A stretch of DNA of 19,284 nt from CAJKWP01 sp964554475 (GTDB lineage Bacteria > Bacillota > Clostridia > Christensenellales > UBA1242): NCBI GenBank assembly GCA_964554475.1, contig CAZKOT010000024.1:1-19284 (forward strand). Reading direction: 5' to 3'. The position numbers and the translations under genes were made by a program. Below are positions 6,589 through 16,704 of this stretch, in pieces. Position 1 is the first letter of the stretch; every line of letters starts with the position of its first letter. The notes beneath the pieces were generated by a model. It was not told where the DNA came from. It was given only the letters and a program-made list of their open reading frames with translations, and searched no databases.

Positions 6589-8847
6589 AAAAAGATTGGT
6601 TTTAATTGGACATATCTTATTGTCGGTTTATTGATTATTGCTGTTTTTTACTTAGTATTTGTTCCTGCAGGTACAAGCGGACAACAAATTACTTATAGCA
6701 GTGCAATTGAAAAAATAAACAATGATGAAATATCAGATTTTTATGCAAAAGATGGAATTGCAAAGTTAAGAAAAGCTGATGGCTCTGCTGTTACAGAAGC
6801 GGAATTTCCTTCAAAAGCTGATTATTATTTTAAATTTAATCCCTATTCAAGAGAATTTGAATTGGTTATTGAAGCTATTAACGAAAAAAATATTGATGAA
6901 GATGAAACAAATAATATTAATTCTGAAAGTCTTCCAACCGAACCTTCAATCCTTGAACAACTTGCACCTTTTCTTTACATTGGAATTGGATTGTTAGTTG
7001 TATATCTTGTTTTTAAAATGATTTCCTCAACAAACAAAGGAACGCTGGGTTTTGGAAAAAGCAAAGCGCGAACTTCGGTTAATGTTAAGGTTAGATTTCA
7101 TGATGTTGCGGGTGCAGACGAAGAAAAAGAAGAATTAAGAGAAATTGTTGAATTTTTACGTAGTCCTGAAAAATTTACAAATTTAGGCGCTCGTATTCCC
7201 AAAGGAATTTTACTTGTTGGTCCTCCTGGTACAGGAAAAACACTTCTTGCACGTGCAGTTGCAGGTGAAAGCAATGTTCCCTTTCTTTCAATAAGCGGTT
7301 CAGATTTTGTTGAAATGTTTGTTGGGGTGGGAGCATCAAGAGTTCGAGACCTTTTTGAAGAGGCAAAAAAGAACATGCCTTGCATTGTTTTTATTGATGA
7401 AATTGATGCAGTTGGTCGTCAGCGTGGAGCAGGTTTGGGTGGAGGAAATGACGAGCGTGAACAAACTTTAAATCAATTACTTGTTGAGATGGATGGATTT
7501 GAAGCAAATGAAGGAATTATTGTCCTTGCAGCAACAAACCGCAGTGATATTTTAGATCCAGCACTACTTCGTGCCGGAAGATTTGACCGTCAAATCTATG
7601 TTCACATACCCGATGTTCGTGGCAGAGAGGGAATAATAAAAATTCATGCACGCAATAAACCTGTTGACGAAGAGGTTAATTTCCAAACATTAGCAAGAAT
7701 AACAAGTGGATTTACCGGAGCAGACATTGAAAACATGTTAAATGAAGCAGCAATTCTTGCAGCACGTGCCGGAAGAGCAAAACTTATCATGGAAGATTTA
7801 ACCGAAGGTATTAACAAAGTTATAATGGGACCACAAAAAAAGAGCCGTGTCGTTACTGATTCTGATAAAAAAATTACAGCATATCACGAATCTGGACATG
7901 CAATTTTAGGTAAAAAATTAAAATATTGTGAACCGATTCAAGAAGTTTCAATTATACCGCGTGGAAATGCAGGTGGTTACACAATGCAAAGACCAGAAAA
8001 TGATGATAGACATAAAACACTAAACAAACTTAATGACGAAATAGCAATGATTATGGGCGGAAGAGTTGCAGAAGAAATTATTTTTAACGATATTACAACA
8101 GGTGCCTCAAGTGATATTAACAAAGCAACTGAAATTGCTCGAAAAATGGTTACTGAATGGGGAATGAGTAAACTGGGCTTTATAGGATTTTCGGTTGAAG
8201 ATCATTTGTTTATTGGAAGAGATTATCAATCTAAAGTAAATTACAGTGAAAAAATGGCTGCGGAAATTGATAATGAAATCAAAGCAATTTTGGATAATAA
8301 TTATAAAAGAGCAAAAGAAATTTTAACCACTAATAAAGATTTGTTAGATAAAATGAGTGAGCTTCTTCTTAAAAAAGAAACCATTTATCATGACGAAGTC
8401 GAACTATTAATTCAGGGAAAAACTGCTCAAGAAGTTGCTGAAATAATGGAACAAAAAGACAGAGAAAAAGGAATTCGTCAAGAAACAGTAAAAAGAGAAA
8501 TGGCAGAGGCAAACATTTTACGTGAACTTGATGCCAAAGTTAAAACTGGTGAAGTTTTTTACAAGAATGGAATTATCTCAAAAGATGATCTTCAAAAACT
8601 TGTTGCTAGGCGTGAAGAACAAATTTCAAAAATGAAAAAAATGAAAGAATCAAAAAATGAACAGCCAAATAAAGAAACAAAAGAAAAATTAATTAATGAA
8701 GTAAAAAAAGAAAAAAAGATAATTAAAAAAGAACAAGAAGTAAAAGAAGAACTAAAGCAGGAAAAAAAAGCAGAAAAAAAGACAGAACCGTTAATTAAAA
8801 AAGCAAAAAAAACTATGACAAGAAAAAAAGATAAGGATACAAAGTAA
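6586..8847 (+). CDS. ftsH: ATP-dependent zinc metalloprotease FtsH with long charged C-terminal tail
   Basis: From TTG 6586 the protein has 753 residues. It has a first membrane segment (about 6-26), an extracytoplasmic domain, a second membrane segment (about 125-147), and an AAA+ ATPase with Walker A GPPGTGKT (212-219), Walker B FIDEID (about 269-274) and the arginine-finger region ending RAGRFDR. The M41 protease follows with zinc motif HESGH (434-438) and the third ligand Asp in the GASSDIN segment (D510). FtsH is a membrane-bound hexamer that extracts and degrades damaged membrane proteins and some regulators. The core ends near residue 606; about 147 more residues follow, the last 60 or so almost entirely Lys and Glu, making it longer than the usual 610-660. 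The frame upstream of TTG to GTG 6469 overlaps the promoter and is not part of the protein. It is probably co-transcribed with the next gene. Confidence 0.97.
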   Translation: MKKIGFNWTYLIVGLLIIAVFYLVFVPAGTSGQQITYSSAIEKINNDEISDFYAKDGIAKLRKADGSAVTEAEFPSKADYYFKFNPYSREFELVIEAINEKNIDEDETNNINSESLPTEPSILEQLAPFLYIGIGLLVVYLVFKMISSTNKGTLGFGKSKARTSVNVKVRFHDVAGADEEKEELREIVEFLRSPEKFTNLGARIPKGILLVGPPGTGKTLLARAVAGESNVPFLSISGSDFVEMFVGVGASRVRDLFEEAKKNMPCIVFIDEIDAVGRQRGAGLGGGNDEREQTLNQLLVEMDGFEANEGIIVLAATNRSDILDPALLRAGRFDRQIYVHIPDVRGREGIIKIHARNKPVDEEVNFQTLARITSGFTGADIENMLNEAAILAARAGRAKLIMEDLTEGINKVIMGPQKKSRVVTDSDKKITAYHESGHAILGKKLKYCEPIQEVSIIPRGNAGGYTMQRPENDDRHKTLNKLNDEIAMIMGGRVAEEIIFNDITTGASSDINKATEIARKMVTEWGMSKLGFIGFSVEDHLFIGRDYQSKVNYSEKMAAEIDNEIKAILDNNYKRAKEILTTNKDLLDKMSELLLKKETIYHDEVELLIQGKTAQEVAEIMEQKDREKGIRQETVKREMAEANILRELDAKVKTGEVFYKNGIISKDDLQKLVARREEQISKMKKMKESKNEQPNKETKEKLINEVKKEKKIIKKEQEVKEELKQEKKAEKKTEPLIKKAKKTMTRKKDKDTK

Positions 8848-8951
8848 AAAATTTGACCAATTATTTTGGGTAACTTTAGAAAACTTTTCACATTGGAATT
8901 CGTGCAACCCAATAAAAAGGGAAAAATTAAGGACTTTAAAGGAGAATCAAA

Positions 8952-9533
8952 ATGCTTAAAAAAATTTCTATTATTGTTTCGCTTTGTCTTGTCGGTGCAA
9001 TTGTTATTACAACATCAATTTTGTCATTTGTGCAAAAAAGTTATATGCCTGAATTATCACGAGACCCTACAACAATTGAAGTTAAATCTGAATCAACACC
9101 AGAAAGAACATTTTACACCGGACTTGTAGGCTATTCAAATAAAGACAAATATGATGAAATGGTGACAATTTTTAACGATAATATGTTTAATCAATCTATT
9201 TTAAACTCAATGTTCACAGGAAATCTATCTTCTGAAATTGAAATTAATTATCTTGCAACATTGCCAGCTAAAACTGGTTATAGAGTTACTTTTGACTACC
9301 AGGGTGACATTATTCTAATGCAAAATGGACAAGAATATCATCCTCCAACAGATTCGAACCTAACTGTAAAATTTAACAAAATTATTTTTGATATTGTAGA
9401 AAAAAACGGATTTGATGAATTTAAAATGTATGCGGATGTTACAGCCGAAACTGGATTTTATGAAATAAAAACAATAGCAAACATTAGACCTCTTTACGAT
9501 TTTTTGAAAAGCATAAACAATTTGTTTGCTTAA
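8952..9533 (+). CDS. Membrane-anchored extracytoplasmic protein of unknown function
   Basis: This 193-residue protein has an excellent ribosome site, AAAGGAG, seven bases before ATG. Residues 1-6 include Lys-Lys, followed by one hydrophobic segment (about 5-28) without a lipobox Cys, so it is most likely an N-terminally anchored or secreted protein. The rest is hydrophilic and looks like a mixed alpha/beta domain with several short amphipathic strands; I do not recognise a family. It lies 104 bases after ftsH with no terminator between, and a terminator follows it, so the two probably share a transcript. An envelope role, perhaps linked to FtsH quality control, is a guess from position only. 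Confidence 0.8.
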   Translation: MLKKISIIVSLCLVGAIVITTSILSFVQKSYMPELSRDPTTIEVKSESTPERTFYTGLVGYSNKDKYDEMVTIFNDNMFNQSILNSMFTGNLSSEIEINYLATLPAKTGYRVTFDYQGDIILMQNGQEYHPPTDSNLTVKFNKIIFDIVEKNGFDEFKMYADVTAETGFYEIKTIANIRPLYDFLKSINNLFA

Positions 9534-9631
9534 AATTAAATATTCTAAATACAAGTAACTTTTTTCCAACATTGTCTAAATTCAGCAAACCAAACATACC
9601 ACCGACTTTTTTTATAATTTCTAATTTCATT

Positions 9632-9668
9632 AGTGCTTTGCAACATTTGCAGAGCACTTTTTATTTTC
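9632..9668 (+). terminator. Intrinsic terminator of the ftsH transcription unit
   Basis: AGTGCT (9632-9637) pairs perfectly with AGCACT (9653-9658), and the stem continues through a T-G wobble and TGCA/TGCA around the five-base loop ACATT. A T-run (TTTTTATTTT) follows at once. This is the clearest rho-independent terminator in the window. Confidence 0.85.
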
Positions 9669-9679
9669 ACCTTTAAAAC

Positions 9680-9729
9680 TTGAAAAATTTATTAAAGTAT
9701 TGTTAATAAGCTAGTAATCATGTTAATAT
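9680..9729 (+). promoter_or_regulatory. Promoter region of addBA, overlapping the start codons
   Basis: Two overlapping candidates exist. TTGAAA (9680-9685) is 18 bases from TAATAA (9704-9709), and TTGTTA (9700-9705) is 18 bases from TAATAT (9724-9729). Each -10 has TGT just before it. With the second promoter, RNA would begin almost at ATG 9738. This matters because neither candidate start of addB has a Shine-Dalgarno sequence. Confidence 0.4.
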
Positions 9730-12700
9730 ATATCCATATGGGAAAAATTGTTTTAGTAAGGGCTACAAATTTTACCGATTTAAATCGCGGAGTTATTTCA
9801 CAAATTGATGAAAATTACGATGGGGAGAATATTTTAATTGTTCCTGATCATTTTTCACTCCTTGCAGAATTAGAGGTATTCAAATATTTAAAAACCGATT
9901 GCGTTTTTAAAACTCAAGTGATGCCCATTTCCCGTCTTGCTCATGCATTTCTTAATGAAATAGGCATAGAGCCACAAACAATAACAAGCGAAGAGCAAAA
10001 ATTTTTAATTAAAAGAGCAATACAAAATACTTCTGAAAAGTTTGTTTGTTTTAGTAAAAATCCCTCACTTTCTTTTTGCGAAGAAATTTCAAAAACAATT
10101 CAGCAGTTTAAGTCATGTGGAATTAAGAGTGATGAAATTGTAACAGAAAAAAATAACAGTGAATTTTTAAAAAGAAAAATTCACGACTTAAAGTTAATTT
10201 TCGAATGCTATGAAGAACTTTTATGTGGAAAAATTGACAGTAATGACCTTCTTTCTTTATTTAATGAAAACCTTGAAAAAATAGAAAGTTTAAAATCCAC
10301 ACGAATTTACATAACAGCTTTTGATTCACTTACAAACCAAACTTTTGAAATTGTTAAAGAATTAAGTAAAATTTGTCCTCAACTTGTTATTGGGGCTCTT
10401 CATCCATTAACTCAGTCTAATTTTAAACTTTTTGATTTAGACATTTTTTTAAAAGTAAAAAATGAATTTAAAGAATTTAAAACCCTTGACATAGAAAGCA
10501 CACTTTCAGAAAATCAAAACCACATTTGCAAAAATTTTTATTCAAAGTTTTCACAGGCAAAAGAAAACAACAACTATTTAAAAATTTTTGAATACGAAAG
10601 TAAAAGTAGTGAAATAGATTTTGTTTTAAAAGATATTATTGCAAAGACAAAAAGTTCAAAAAGAAAATTTTGTGATTTCGCAATCGCTTGTTCAGATTTA
10701 GAAAACTATAAAAATGAAATTGAAACCAAAGCAAAAGAATATAATCTTAATTACTATTTAGACACTTCGGAAGTCTTAATCAATTCTTGTCTTTCTCAAT
10801 TTGTTTTAAATTTGTTTAAAATAAACTTGGAAAATTTTTCAAGCGAAGACTTACTACGTTTCTTAAACTCAATTTTTTTAAATATAGATTTTATTACTCG
10901 TGCAAAACTTACTAATTTTTTTAATAAATATTTGATTGAAAAAGAGAATTTTCTTAATTTTGACTCTATTTTTTCTTTTCTTGATGAAGATGAAATAGCC
11001 TTATTTAAAAATGTATTTTCAAATATTTTTGAAATTAATAAAAAAATAAAAAAATGTCAAACTGTTTTAGATTTTGTCAATTTAACAAATGAAATATTAA
11101 CTTTTTTCAAGTGTGAAGAAACACTACTTGCACAAAGTAAAAACCTAAAAGACATAAATGAAATTAAACAGCAAAAATTATTTATTCAACTTTTTCCCAA
11201 ATTCCAAAATGCCTTAAATTCAATAGTAAAAATTTTAGGTGAAGAAAAATGTGATTTAAATCAATACTACACAATTTTAAAAAACTCACTAGAAAGTTAT
11301 AAAATTTCAACAGTGCCCATTTCAAGTAATTGTGTTTTTATTGGTGATGCAACAAATAGTTTTTTTGGTGAAACGAAAGAAATTTACATTATTGGAGCCA
11401 GTGGCGAAAGTCTTCCAAAAAGTATTTATGATTGCGGATTAATAAGTGATGATGACATTGAAAATATCGAGTTAAAGGTTAAAATTTCACCAACAATAAA
11501 GTTGATTAACAAAAGAAACCGTTTTAAACTTTTTCAATTATTAACTTACGCACAAGAAAATTTGACAATCTGCTATCCCACTCTTTCCGAAAGAGAGGGT
11601 AATTTAAAACAATCTAATTTTGTAAATGACTTGTGCAAATTATTTGTTGAAAATAATAGTGAAATTAAATCCGTCAAAGTACGAGAAATGCATTTTGAAG
11701 GAAGTGAAAATGAAATTGAACAAGCAAAAAAACTTCTCTTTGATTGTGTTAATCTTCAAACCGCAAAAGAAAAATTGTTTCGTGAAATAAAGTTTAAACG
11801 AGCAAATGAAAAACTTTCAAGAGAAGTTAAAAGCGGAAATATGAAAAGAAGTGTTCTTTACAGTTTGTTCAGCGCATTAAAAAAGCAAAACCAAATTAGT
11901 AGTGAAGAATTAAAGTATTTTAATTTCAAAAATAAAATTGCAAACTTAAAAAATGCAAAAAAAGTATTTTTTCAAAAAAATTCAACGAGTGCTTCAGCAT
12001 TAACTGAATATTTTTCATGTCCGTTTCGAAACTTTGTTCGTTATGGTTTGAAACTTTCTGAAAATGAAATAGGAAAGGTCTCAGAAAAAGACATTGGAAA
12101 TTTACTTCATTATATTTGCGAAAACTTTGTTAAAAATAATGGTGAAAAACTTATATTATTAGAAGTAAATGAAATAAAAAACCAAATAAAAGAACTCTTT
12201 GAAAAAATTATAACTGAAAAATCTTTCTTAAAATTTTCGTTAACAGAAGAAAATAAAATGATTTTTAAATATTTGCTTTTTGAAGCAACAAACTTGGCAA
12301 TTGCAATTGTTAATCAACAAAAAAAATCAAAATTTATGCCTGTGGGAGTTGAAAAAAGATTTGAAAGTAAAAATTTTTTTGAAGAATTAAATTTTGATTT
12401 GACTGGCGTTATTGACAGAATTGATACATACAAAAATAAATTTCGTATTATTGATTATAAAAGCGGAATGGTTAAAGTCAATGAAAAAACAGTTGTTATT
12501 GGAAAAACAATTCAACCTTTTCTTTATGCAAGAATGGTTGAGAAAAAAATGTTAAAAAAATGCGACGGAATTTTTTATCTTCCCATTAAAACCAAATTTA
12601 GTGATAAATTTGACTTCAAACTTCAGGGCTTTTTTCGTCATGACTTGCAAACAGTTTTAGAAATGGATAATTCACTCAATTTTGACTCTCCAAAAAGCGA

Positions 12701-12998
12701 AATAATTAGCGGGGCGGCAATTAGTGGAGCGAAAAAAAACAAAGAAAAAAATATAATTGAATTAACCGATTCTTCAGGCATCAACTATCTTGATGAAATG
12801 ATTGATTACACGGTTTTATTGTCAACAAAAGCATTAAAAGAAATTTTGGATGGTAACATTGAATGTTCTCCTGCTGAAAAGACATGTGATTATTGTGATT
12901 ACAAATGCCTTTGTAATTTTAATGTCAATGCTGGAAACCTTGAAAGAAAATTTAATTTTGAAATTGACAAAGAAATTTGGACAAAAATAAAAAATTAA
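9720..12998 (+). CDS. addB: AddB (RexB-like) subunit of the AddAB helicase-nuclease
   Basis: The protein has 1092 residues from ATG 9720, or 1086 from ATG 9738; the latter begins right at the first conserved strand, and neither has a ribosome site. AddB forms with AddA the enzyme that resects double-strand DNA ends and prepares 3' tails for RecA. The N-terminal helicase-like domain contains the PDHFSLLAELE and ISRLAH segments typical of AddB, but the Walker A loop of Bacillus AddB is missing (VRATNFTD at that place), as in streptococcal RexB. The C-terminal nuclease domain has GVIDRID, the catalytic DYK (912-914) and QPFLYAR. Cys 767 (SCPF) with Cys 1056, 1059 and 1065 matches the iron-sulfur staple of AddB. 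The addA coding region begins 14 bases after its stop, so the two are co-expressed. Confidence 0.93.
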   Translation: MLIYIHMGKIVLVRATNFTDLNRGVISQIDENYDGENILIVPDHFSLLAELEVFKYLKTDCVFKTQVMPISRLAHAFLNEIGIEPQTITSEEQKFLIKRAIQNTSEKFVCFSKNPSLSFCEEISKTIQQFKSCGIKSDEIVTEKNNSEFLKRKIHDLKLIFECYEELLCGKIDSNDLLSLFNENLEKIESLKSTRIYITAFDSLTNQTFEIVKELSKICPQLVIGALHPLTQSNFKLFDLDIFLKVKNEFKEFKTLDIESTLSENQNHICKNFYSKFSQAKENNNYLKIFEYESKSSEIDFVLKDIIAKTKSSKRKFCDFAIACSDLENYKNEIETKAKEYNLNYYLDTSEVLINSCLSQFVLNLFKINLENFSSEDLLRFLNSIFLNIDFITRAKLTNFFNKYLIEKENFLNFDSIFSFLDEDEIALFKNVFSNIFEINKKIKKCQTVLDFVNLTNEILTFFKCEETLLAQSKNLKDINEIKQQKLFIQLFPKFQNALNSIVKILGEEKCDLNQYYTILKNSLESYKISTVPISSNCVFIGDATNSFFGETKEIYIIGASGESLPKSIYDCGLISDDDIENIELKVKISPTIKLINKRNRFKLFQLLTYAQENLTICYPTLSEREGNLKQSNFVNDLCKLFVENNSEIKSVKVREMHFEGSENEIEQAKKLLFDCVNLQTAKEKLFREIKFKRANEKLSREVKSGNMKRSVLYSLFSALKKQNQISSEELKYFNFKNKIANLKNAKKVFFQKNSTSASALTEYFSCPFRNFVRYGLKLSENEIGKVSEKDIGNLLHYICENFVKNNGEKLILLEVNEIKNQIKELFEKIITEKSFLKFSLTEENKMIFKYLLFEATNLAIAIVNQQKKSKFMPVGVEKRFESKNFFEELNFDLTGVIDRIDTYKNKFRIIDYKSGMVKVNEKTVVIGKTIQPFLYARMVEKKMLKKCDGIFYLPIKTKFSDKFDFKLQGFFRHDLQTVLEMDNSLNFDSPKSEIISGAAISGAKKNKEKNIIELTDSSGINYLDEMIDYTVLLSTKALKEILDGNIECSPAEKTCDYCDYKCLCNFNVNAGNLERKFNFEIDKEIWTKIKN

Positions 12999-13012
12999 AA
13001 AATGGAGAAAAC

Positions 13013-16000
13013 ATGGCAGAACTTGAATTCTTTCCCGAACAAAAAAAAGTTTTAGAAAGCGTGGGCAAAAACATGCTTATTTCTGCATCTGCTGGAAGTG
13101 GTAAAACAACAATAACAATTGAATATATTGCAAAATTAATAATTGAAGGAAAGGCAAAACTTGACCAACTTTTAATTTTAACATTTACAAATGCTTCAGC
13201 AACTGATATGAAACAAAAACTCCACGCCAAATTAAAGTCTTCATCTTCACCCTTTCTTGAAAATGCTCTTGAGGACTTGCCAACGGCTGAAATTTCCACA
13301 ATTGACAGTTTTTGCCAAAGATTATTAAAACGAAATTTTCACATCTTGGGCTTGGACCCCTCTTTTCGAATTCTTGATGAAGCGGAAAAAGCATTACTTC
13401 AAAAAAAAGCAATGAACAAAGCACTTAATTATTTTAAAGAAAATAGACCTGATGATTACCTTACATTACTAAAATGTTACGGAAAAGACCGAACAGACAA
13501 AAATATAATTAATCTTGTGTATAAACTTGCAAATTTTTTAGAAACGGTTGATAACAAAGAGCTGTTTAAAGAAAACGCATTAAAAATGTATGATAACAAA
13601 ATGATTTCATACAAAATTTTAAATGATTGGATTTGCGATAATATCCATTTTCAACTAAATTGTTATGAAAAGTTTTACCAAAGAGCCACCGAATTAAATA
13701 GCGAAGAAGACAAACAATATTTAATAGATATAATTTTACAATTAAAGCAAATTGAATACAAAAAAATTTTTTTTGACAATTTAGAATTTGCTTTAAATTT
13801 AAAAATAAAAACGCACAAACCAAAACAACACGAAGATGAAGAATTTAATAAGCAATTAAAAACTCAAAAAGAAAAGATTGACCACTTTATAACATCAATA
13901 AAAAACAAAAATCTTGGAAATGCTGAAACAATGGAAGAAAGTTTTAAATTTGGAAAAAATCTTTTAAAAATTTTTTTTGAAATTGTTGAAAAGTTTTCAC
14001 AAGAGTATAAAGAAATAAAAATAAATTCATATGATTACAGTGATGTTATGCAACTTTGTCTTGAACTCTTAAAAAATCAAAATGTTAAAAAAAGTCTAAC
14101 TGAACATTTTGAGTATATTTTTGTTGATGAATTTCAAGACATAAACGATATTCAACAAAAACTAATTGAGCAAATTTGTCGTCCAAATAATCGCTTTTTA
14201 GTGGGTGATGTAAAACAAAGCATTTACCGTTTTAGATGGGCAAAACCTCAAAATTTTCTTTTTCACCAAAAAAATTTTGAAAACGACCCAAAAAGTATTA
14301 ATTTATCACTTAATATGAATCATCGTAGTGATGGAAAAATTTTGGAGTTTGTCAATTATGTTTTCAAAACAATAATGACCAAAAAAAATTCAGGAATTGA
14401 TTATTTAAACGAATCAATGCTAAAACCAAACCCAAAAAATATTTTTCCAAAAAATAATTTGCCAAAAGTTACAATAAATGTAATTGAAAAAACCAAAGAT
14501 GCAGAAAAAATTGTTCTTGATAATGTTTACAGTGTAAAAGAGCATCAATTTTTTGATGGTGAGTTGAAAGATGCCGAAAAAGAAGCAATTAGAGTAAAAG
14601 AAGATATTTTTAAATTTAAAGATTTGACAATAACTCAAAATGGAATTAAACGTGCGGTAAAATTTTCAGACATGACAATACTAGTCAAAAAAAGAGGAGC
14701 AAATTTTGAAGCTTTTTGCTCAAAATTAATACGTTTGGGTGTTCCTATCTATGCAAATTCATCAGATAGTCTTTTTAAAGAAGTTGAAGTTCAAAAATTG
14801 ATTGCACTTTTAAAACTTTCACAAAATTTTTATGATGATCTATCTTTAGCAATGGTAATGCACAGTTTAATAGGAAATTTTTCACTTGAAGAATTAAGCG
14901 AAATAAGACTTTTGGGCGAAAATGAAGAAAAAACTTTTTTTTATAATTGTGTTTTAAACTATCAAAAACAAGACAAACTAAAACAAAAAATTGACAACTT
15001 TATAAAATTAATTGAGGATTTTACAAACAATCTTGCTCTTTGCGGTGTTTATTTTGCTCTTGAAACAATTTTAAAAACAACATCTTACACAATGAAAATA
15101 TTACCCCTTTTTGATGGTGAATTGAAACTTGCTTCAATTGAAAAATTCAAAAATTTATTTTTAAATTCATCGTTTAATTTTGATATCACCTCTTTTTTAC
15201 GCTACTACGAAATTGAAAATAAAGAAATTCAAGCGCCAGACTTTTATTTGGGTGAAAATGATTTTGTTAACGTTACAACAATACACTCAAGTAAAGGTCT
15301 TGAATTTCCAATTGTTTTTCTTGTGGGTTGTGGCAATGATTTTTCAAAAGTTAAATATGACGCAGAAATTGAAATTAACGATCAACTTGGAATAGGTTTA
15401 AAATATGTTGATGAAGACAACAAAAAGTTTTCTTCACCAGTTTATGAAAGTATAAAAATAAAAAATCAAGATGAGGAATTTGCTGAAACAATAAGATTAT
15501 TGTATGTTGCAATGACGAGAGCACAATTTTATTTAAATATTTACGGGATTACTGACATTTTAGAAATCAAAAACTTTGAAAATGAACATGAAATACGTTT
15601 TCAAAAAACTTATTTGAATTTAATTTTAGGAAGTCTTTCAAAAGATGAAATTAAAAACTTAAGAACACAAAAAGAATTTAATTTTATCGACAATAGTGGG
15701 GATTTTGCTATTCGTAATTTTAATAGTTTTGAAGATATAGAGGAAAAAAGCGAAATTCTTTTTGGAACGGGCACACCCGAATTAGAAAAAATTTTTGAAA
15801 ATATCTCAAATAATGAAACAAAAATATCACAAATTGCATTAAAAAACTCTGTTTCATCGCTTGCTACAGAAGAAGATTTTGCAAGCATAAATTTAGAACC
15901 TAAAAATTTAACATTACAAGAACATCTAGAATTTAATCATGAAACCACAGAAATGGGAATTCTTTACCATAAGGTTTTTGAAATTTTGGATTTTGAAATA

Positions 16001-16426
16001 ACTAAAACCGAAAGTGATGTTTTAAAGCAACTTGAAGGCAAAATAGAAAAAGAAAATTTTTCACTGCTTGAAAGTAAAAAAATCTTAAATTGTGTAACAA
16101 TCTTAAACAAATTTTTAAACGGTCAAAATTATTTAAAAGAAAAAAAATTCATGATGTTTGTTCCCTACAACTCACTTTGTGGGGGAGAGATTAATGACAA
16201 AATTTTAGTTCAAGGAATAATTGATTTATTTTCACTAGGCGAAAAAAATATTTTAGTGGATTATAAATTAACAAGCGAAACTCGTGAAGAAAAAATAAAA
16301 GAACGCTATAGCAAACAAATTGCTCTTTACAAAAAGGCACTTATGCTTGGTTATAACCTTAAAGAAAAAGAAATTGAAAGTTATATTTTATTAATTAACA
16401 ATGGAAAATTAATTAAAATTGATTAA
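13013..16426 (+). CDS. addA: AddA helicase-nuclease subunit of AddAB
   Basis: The protein has 1137 residues from ATG 13013, which follows GGAG by five bases; an upstream in-frame ATG at 12977 overlaps the end of addB and has no ribosome site. It is a UvrD/Rep superfamily 1A helicase fused to a RecB-type nuclease. Seen in order: Walker A SASAGSGKTT (A27-T32 core), motif II VDEFQD (D372, E373), motif III VGDVKQSIYRFRWA, motif V TTIHSSKGLEFP, motif VI RLLYVAMTRAQ, then the nuclease domain with GxxxHxxFE, IDLF, catalytic DYK (1083-1085) and QIALYKKAL. It provides 3'-5' unwinding and cleavage of the 3' strand during double-strand break repair. All helicase and nuclease motifs appear intact, so the pair should be functional. 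No clear terminator was seen after the stop. Confidence 0.96.
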   Translation: MAELEFFPEQKKVLESVGKNMLISASAGSGKTTITIEYIAKLIIEGKAKLDQLLILTFTNASATDMKQKLHAKLKSSSSPFLENALEDLPTAEISTIDSFCQRLLKRNFHILGLDPSFRILDEAEKALLQKKAMNKALNYFKENRPDDYLTLLKCYGKDRTDKNIINLVYKLANFLETVDNKELFKENALKMYDNKMISYKILNDWICDNIHFQLNCYEKFYQRATELNSEEDKQYLIDIILQLKQIEYKKIFFDNLEFALNLKIKTHKPKQHEDEEFNKQLKTQKEKIDHFITSIKNKNLGNAETMEESFKFGKNLLKIFFEIVEKFSQEYKEIKINSYDYSDVMQLCLELLKNQNVKKSLTEHFEYIFVDEFQDINDIQQKLIEQICRPNNRFLVGDVKQSIYRFRWAKPQNFLFHQKNFENDPKSINLSLNMNHRSDGKILEFVNYVFKTIMTKKNSGIDYLNESMLKPNPKNIFPKNNLPKVTINVIEKTKDAEKIVLDNVYSVKEHQFFDGELKDAEKEAIRVKEDIFKFKDLTITQNGIKRAVKFSDMTILVKKRGANFEAFCSKLIRLGVPIYANSSDSLFKEVEVQKLIALLKLSQNFYDDLSLAMVMHSLIGNFSLEELSEIRLLGENEEKTFFYNCVLNYQKQDKLKQKIDNFIKLIEDFTNNLALCGVYFALETILKTTSYTMKILPLFDGELKLASIEKFKNLFLNSSFNFDITSFLRYYEIENKEIQAPDFYLGENDFVNVTTIHSSKGLEFPIVFLVGCGNDFSKVKYDAEIEINDQLGIGLKYVDEDNKKFSSPVYESIKIKNQDEEFAETIRLLYVAMTRAQFYLNIYGITDILEIKNFENEHEIRFQKTYLNLILGSLSKDEIKNLRTQKEFNFIDNSGDFAIRNFNSFEDIEEKSEILFGTGTPELEKIFENISNNETKISQIALKNSVSSLATEEDFASINLEPKNLTLQEHLEFNHETTEMGILYHKVFEILDFEITKTESDVLKQLEGKIEKENFSLLESKKILNCVTILNKFLNGQNYLKEKKFMMFVPYNSLCGGEINDKILVQGIIDLFSLGEKNILVDYKLTSETREEKIKERYSKQIALYKKALMLGYNLKEKEIESYILLINNGKLIKID

Positions 16427-16583
16427 TTGCATAAAAGGGTGTTGGGAAGTATTTAATAATAGTGTAATTTTTAATATTTTCAAAAAATAATTTGTTTTTT
16501 AATTATGAATAAAAATAAATCCGATATTTCAAAATTAATAAACTAAATTAATTCACTTTTTTTATCTATATGATTAATTTTTG

Positions 16584-16616
16584 CAACGCCTAACCTCAAA
16601 CAAACCCCGAGCGACC
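16584..16616. repeat. Short, internally deleted copy of the intergenic repeat
   Basis: This copy has the same left end (CAACGCCTAACC) and right end (CAAACCCCGAGCGACC) as the full copy at 16705-16814, but the roughly 80 central bases carrying the hairpin are missing. The matching termini suggest that both derive from one mobile or recombination-prone element. Confidence 0.7.
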
Positions 16617-16704
16617 AATAAATAATATAATATTTTTAAAAAAGATAATATTTTATAATTTTTTCACTTAATTTTTATAATAATTATTTTTCAACGCCCA
16701 ACTC

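Noticed and set aside
8592..8912. Minus-strand frame of about 106 codons, rich in Phe and Ser
   Set aside because: It is the antisense shadow of the Lys/Glu-rich FtsH tail.
12977..13012. AddA start at ATG 12977
   Set aside because: It lies inside the end of addB without a ribosome site; ATG 13013 has GGAG five bases upstream and matches the expected N-terminus.
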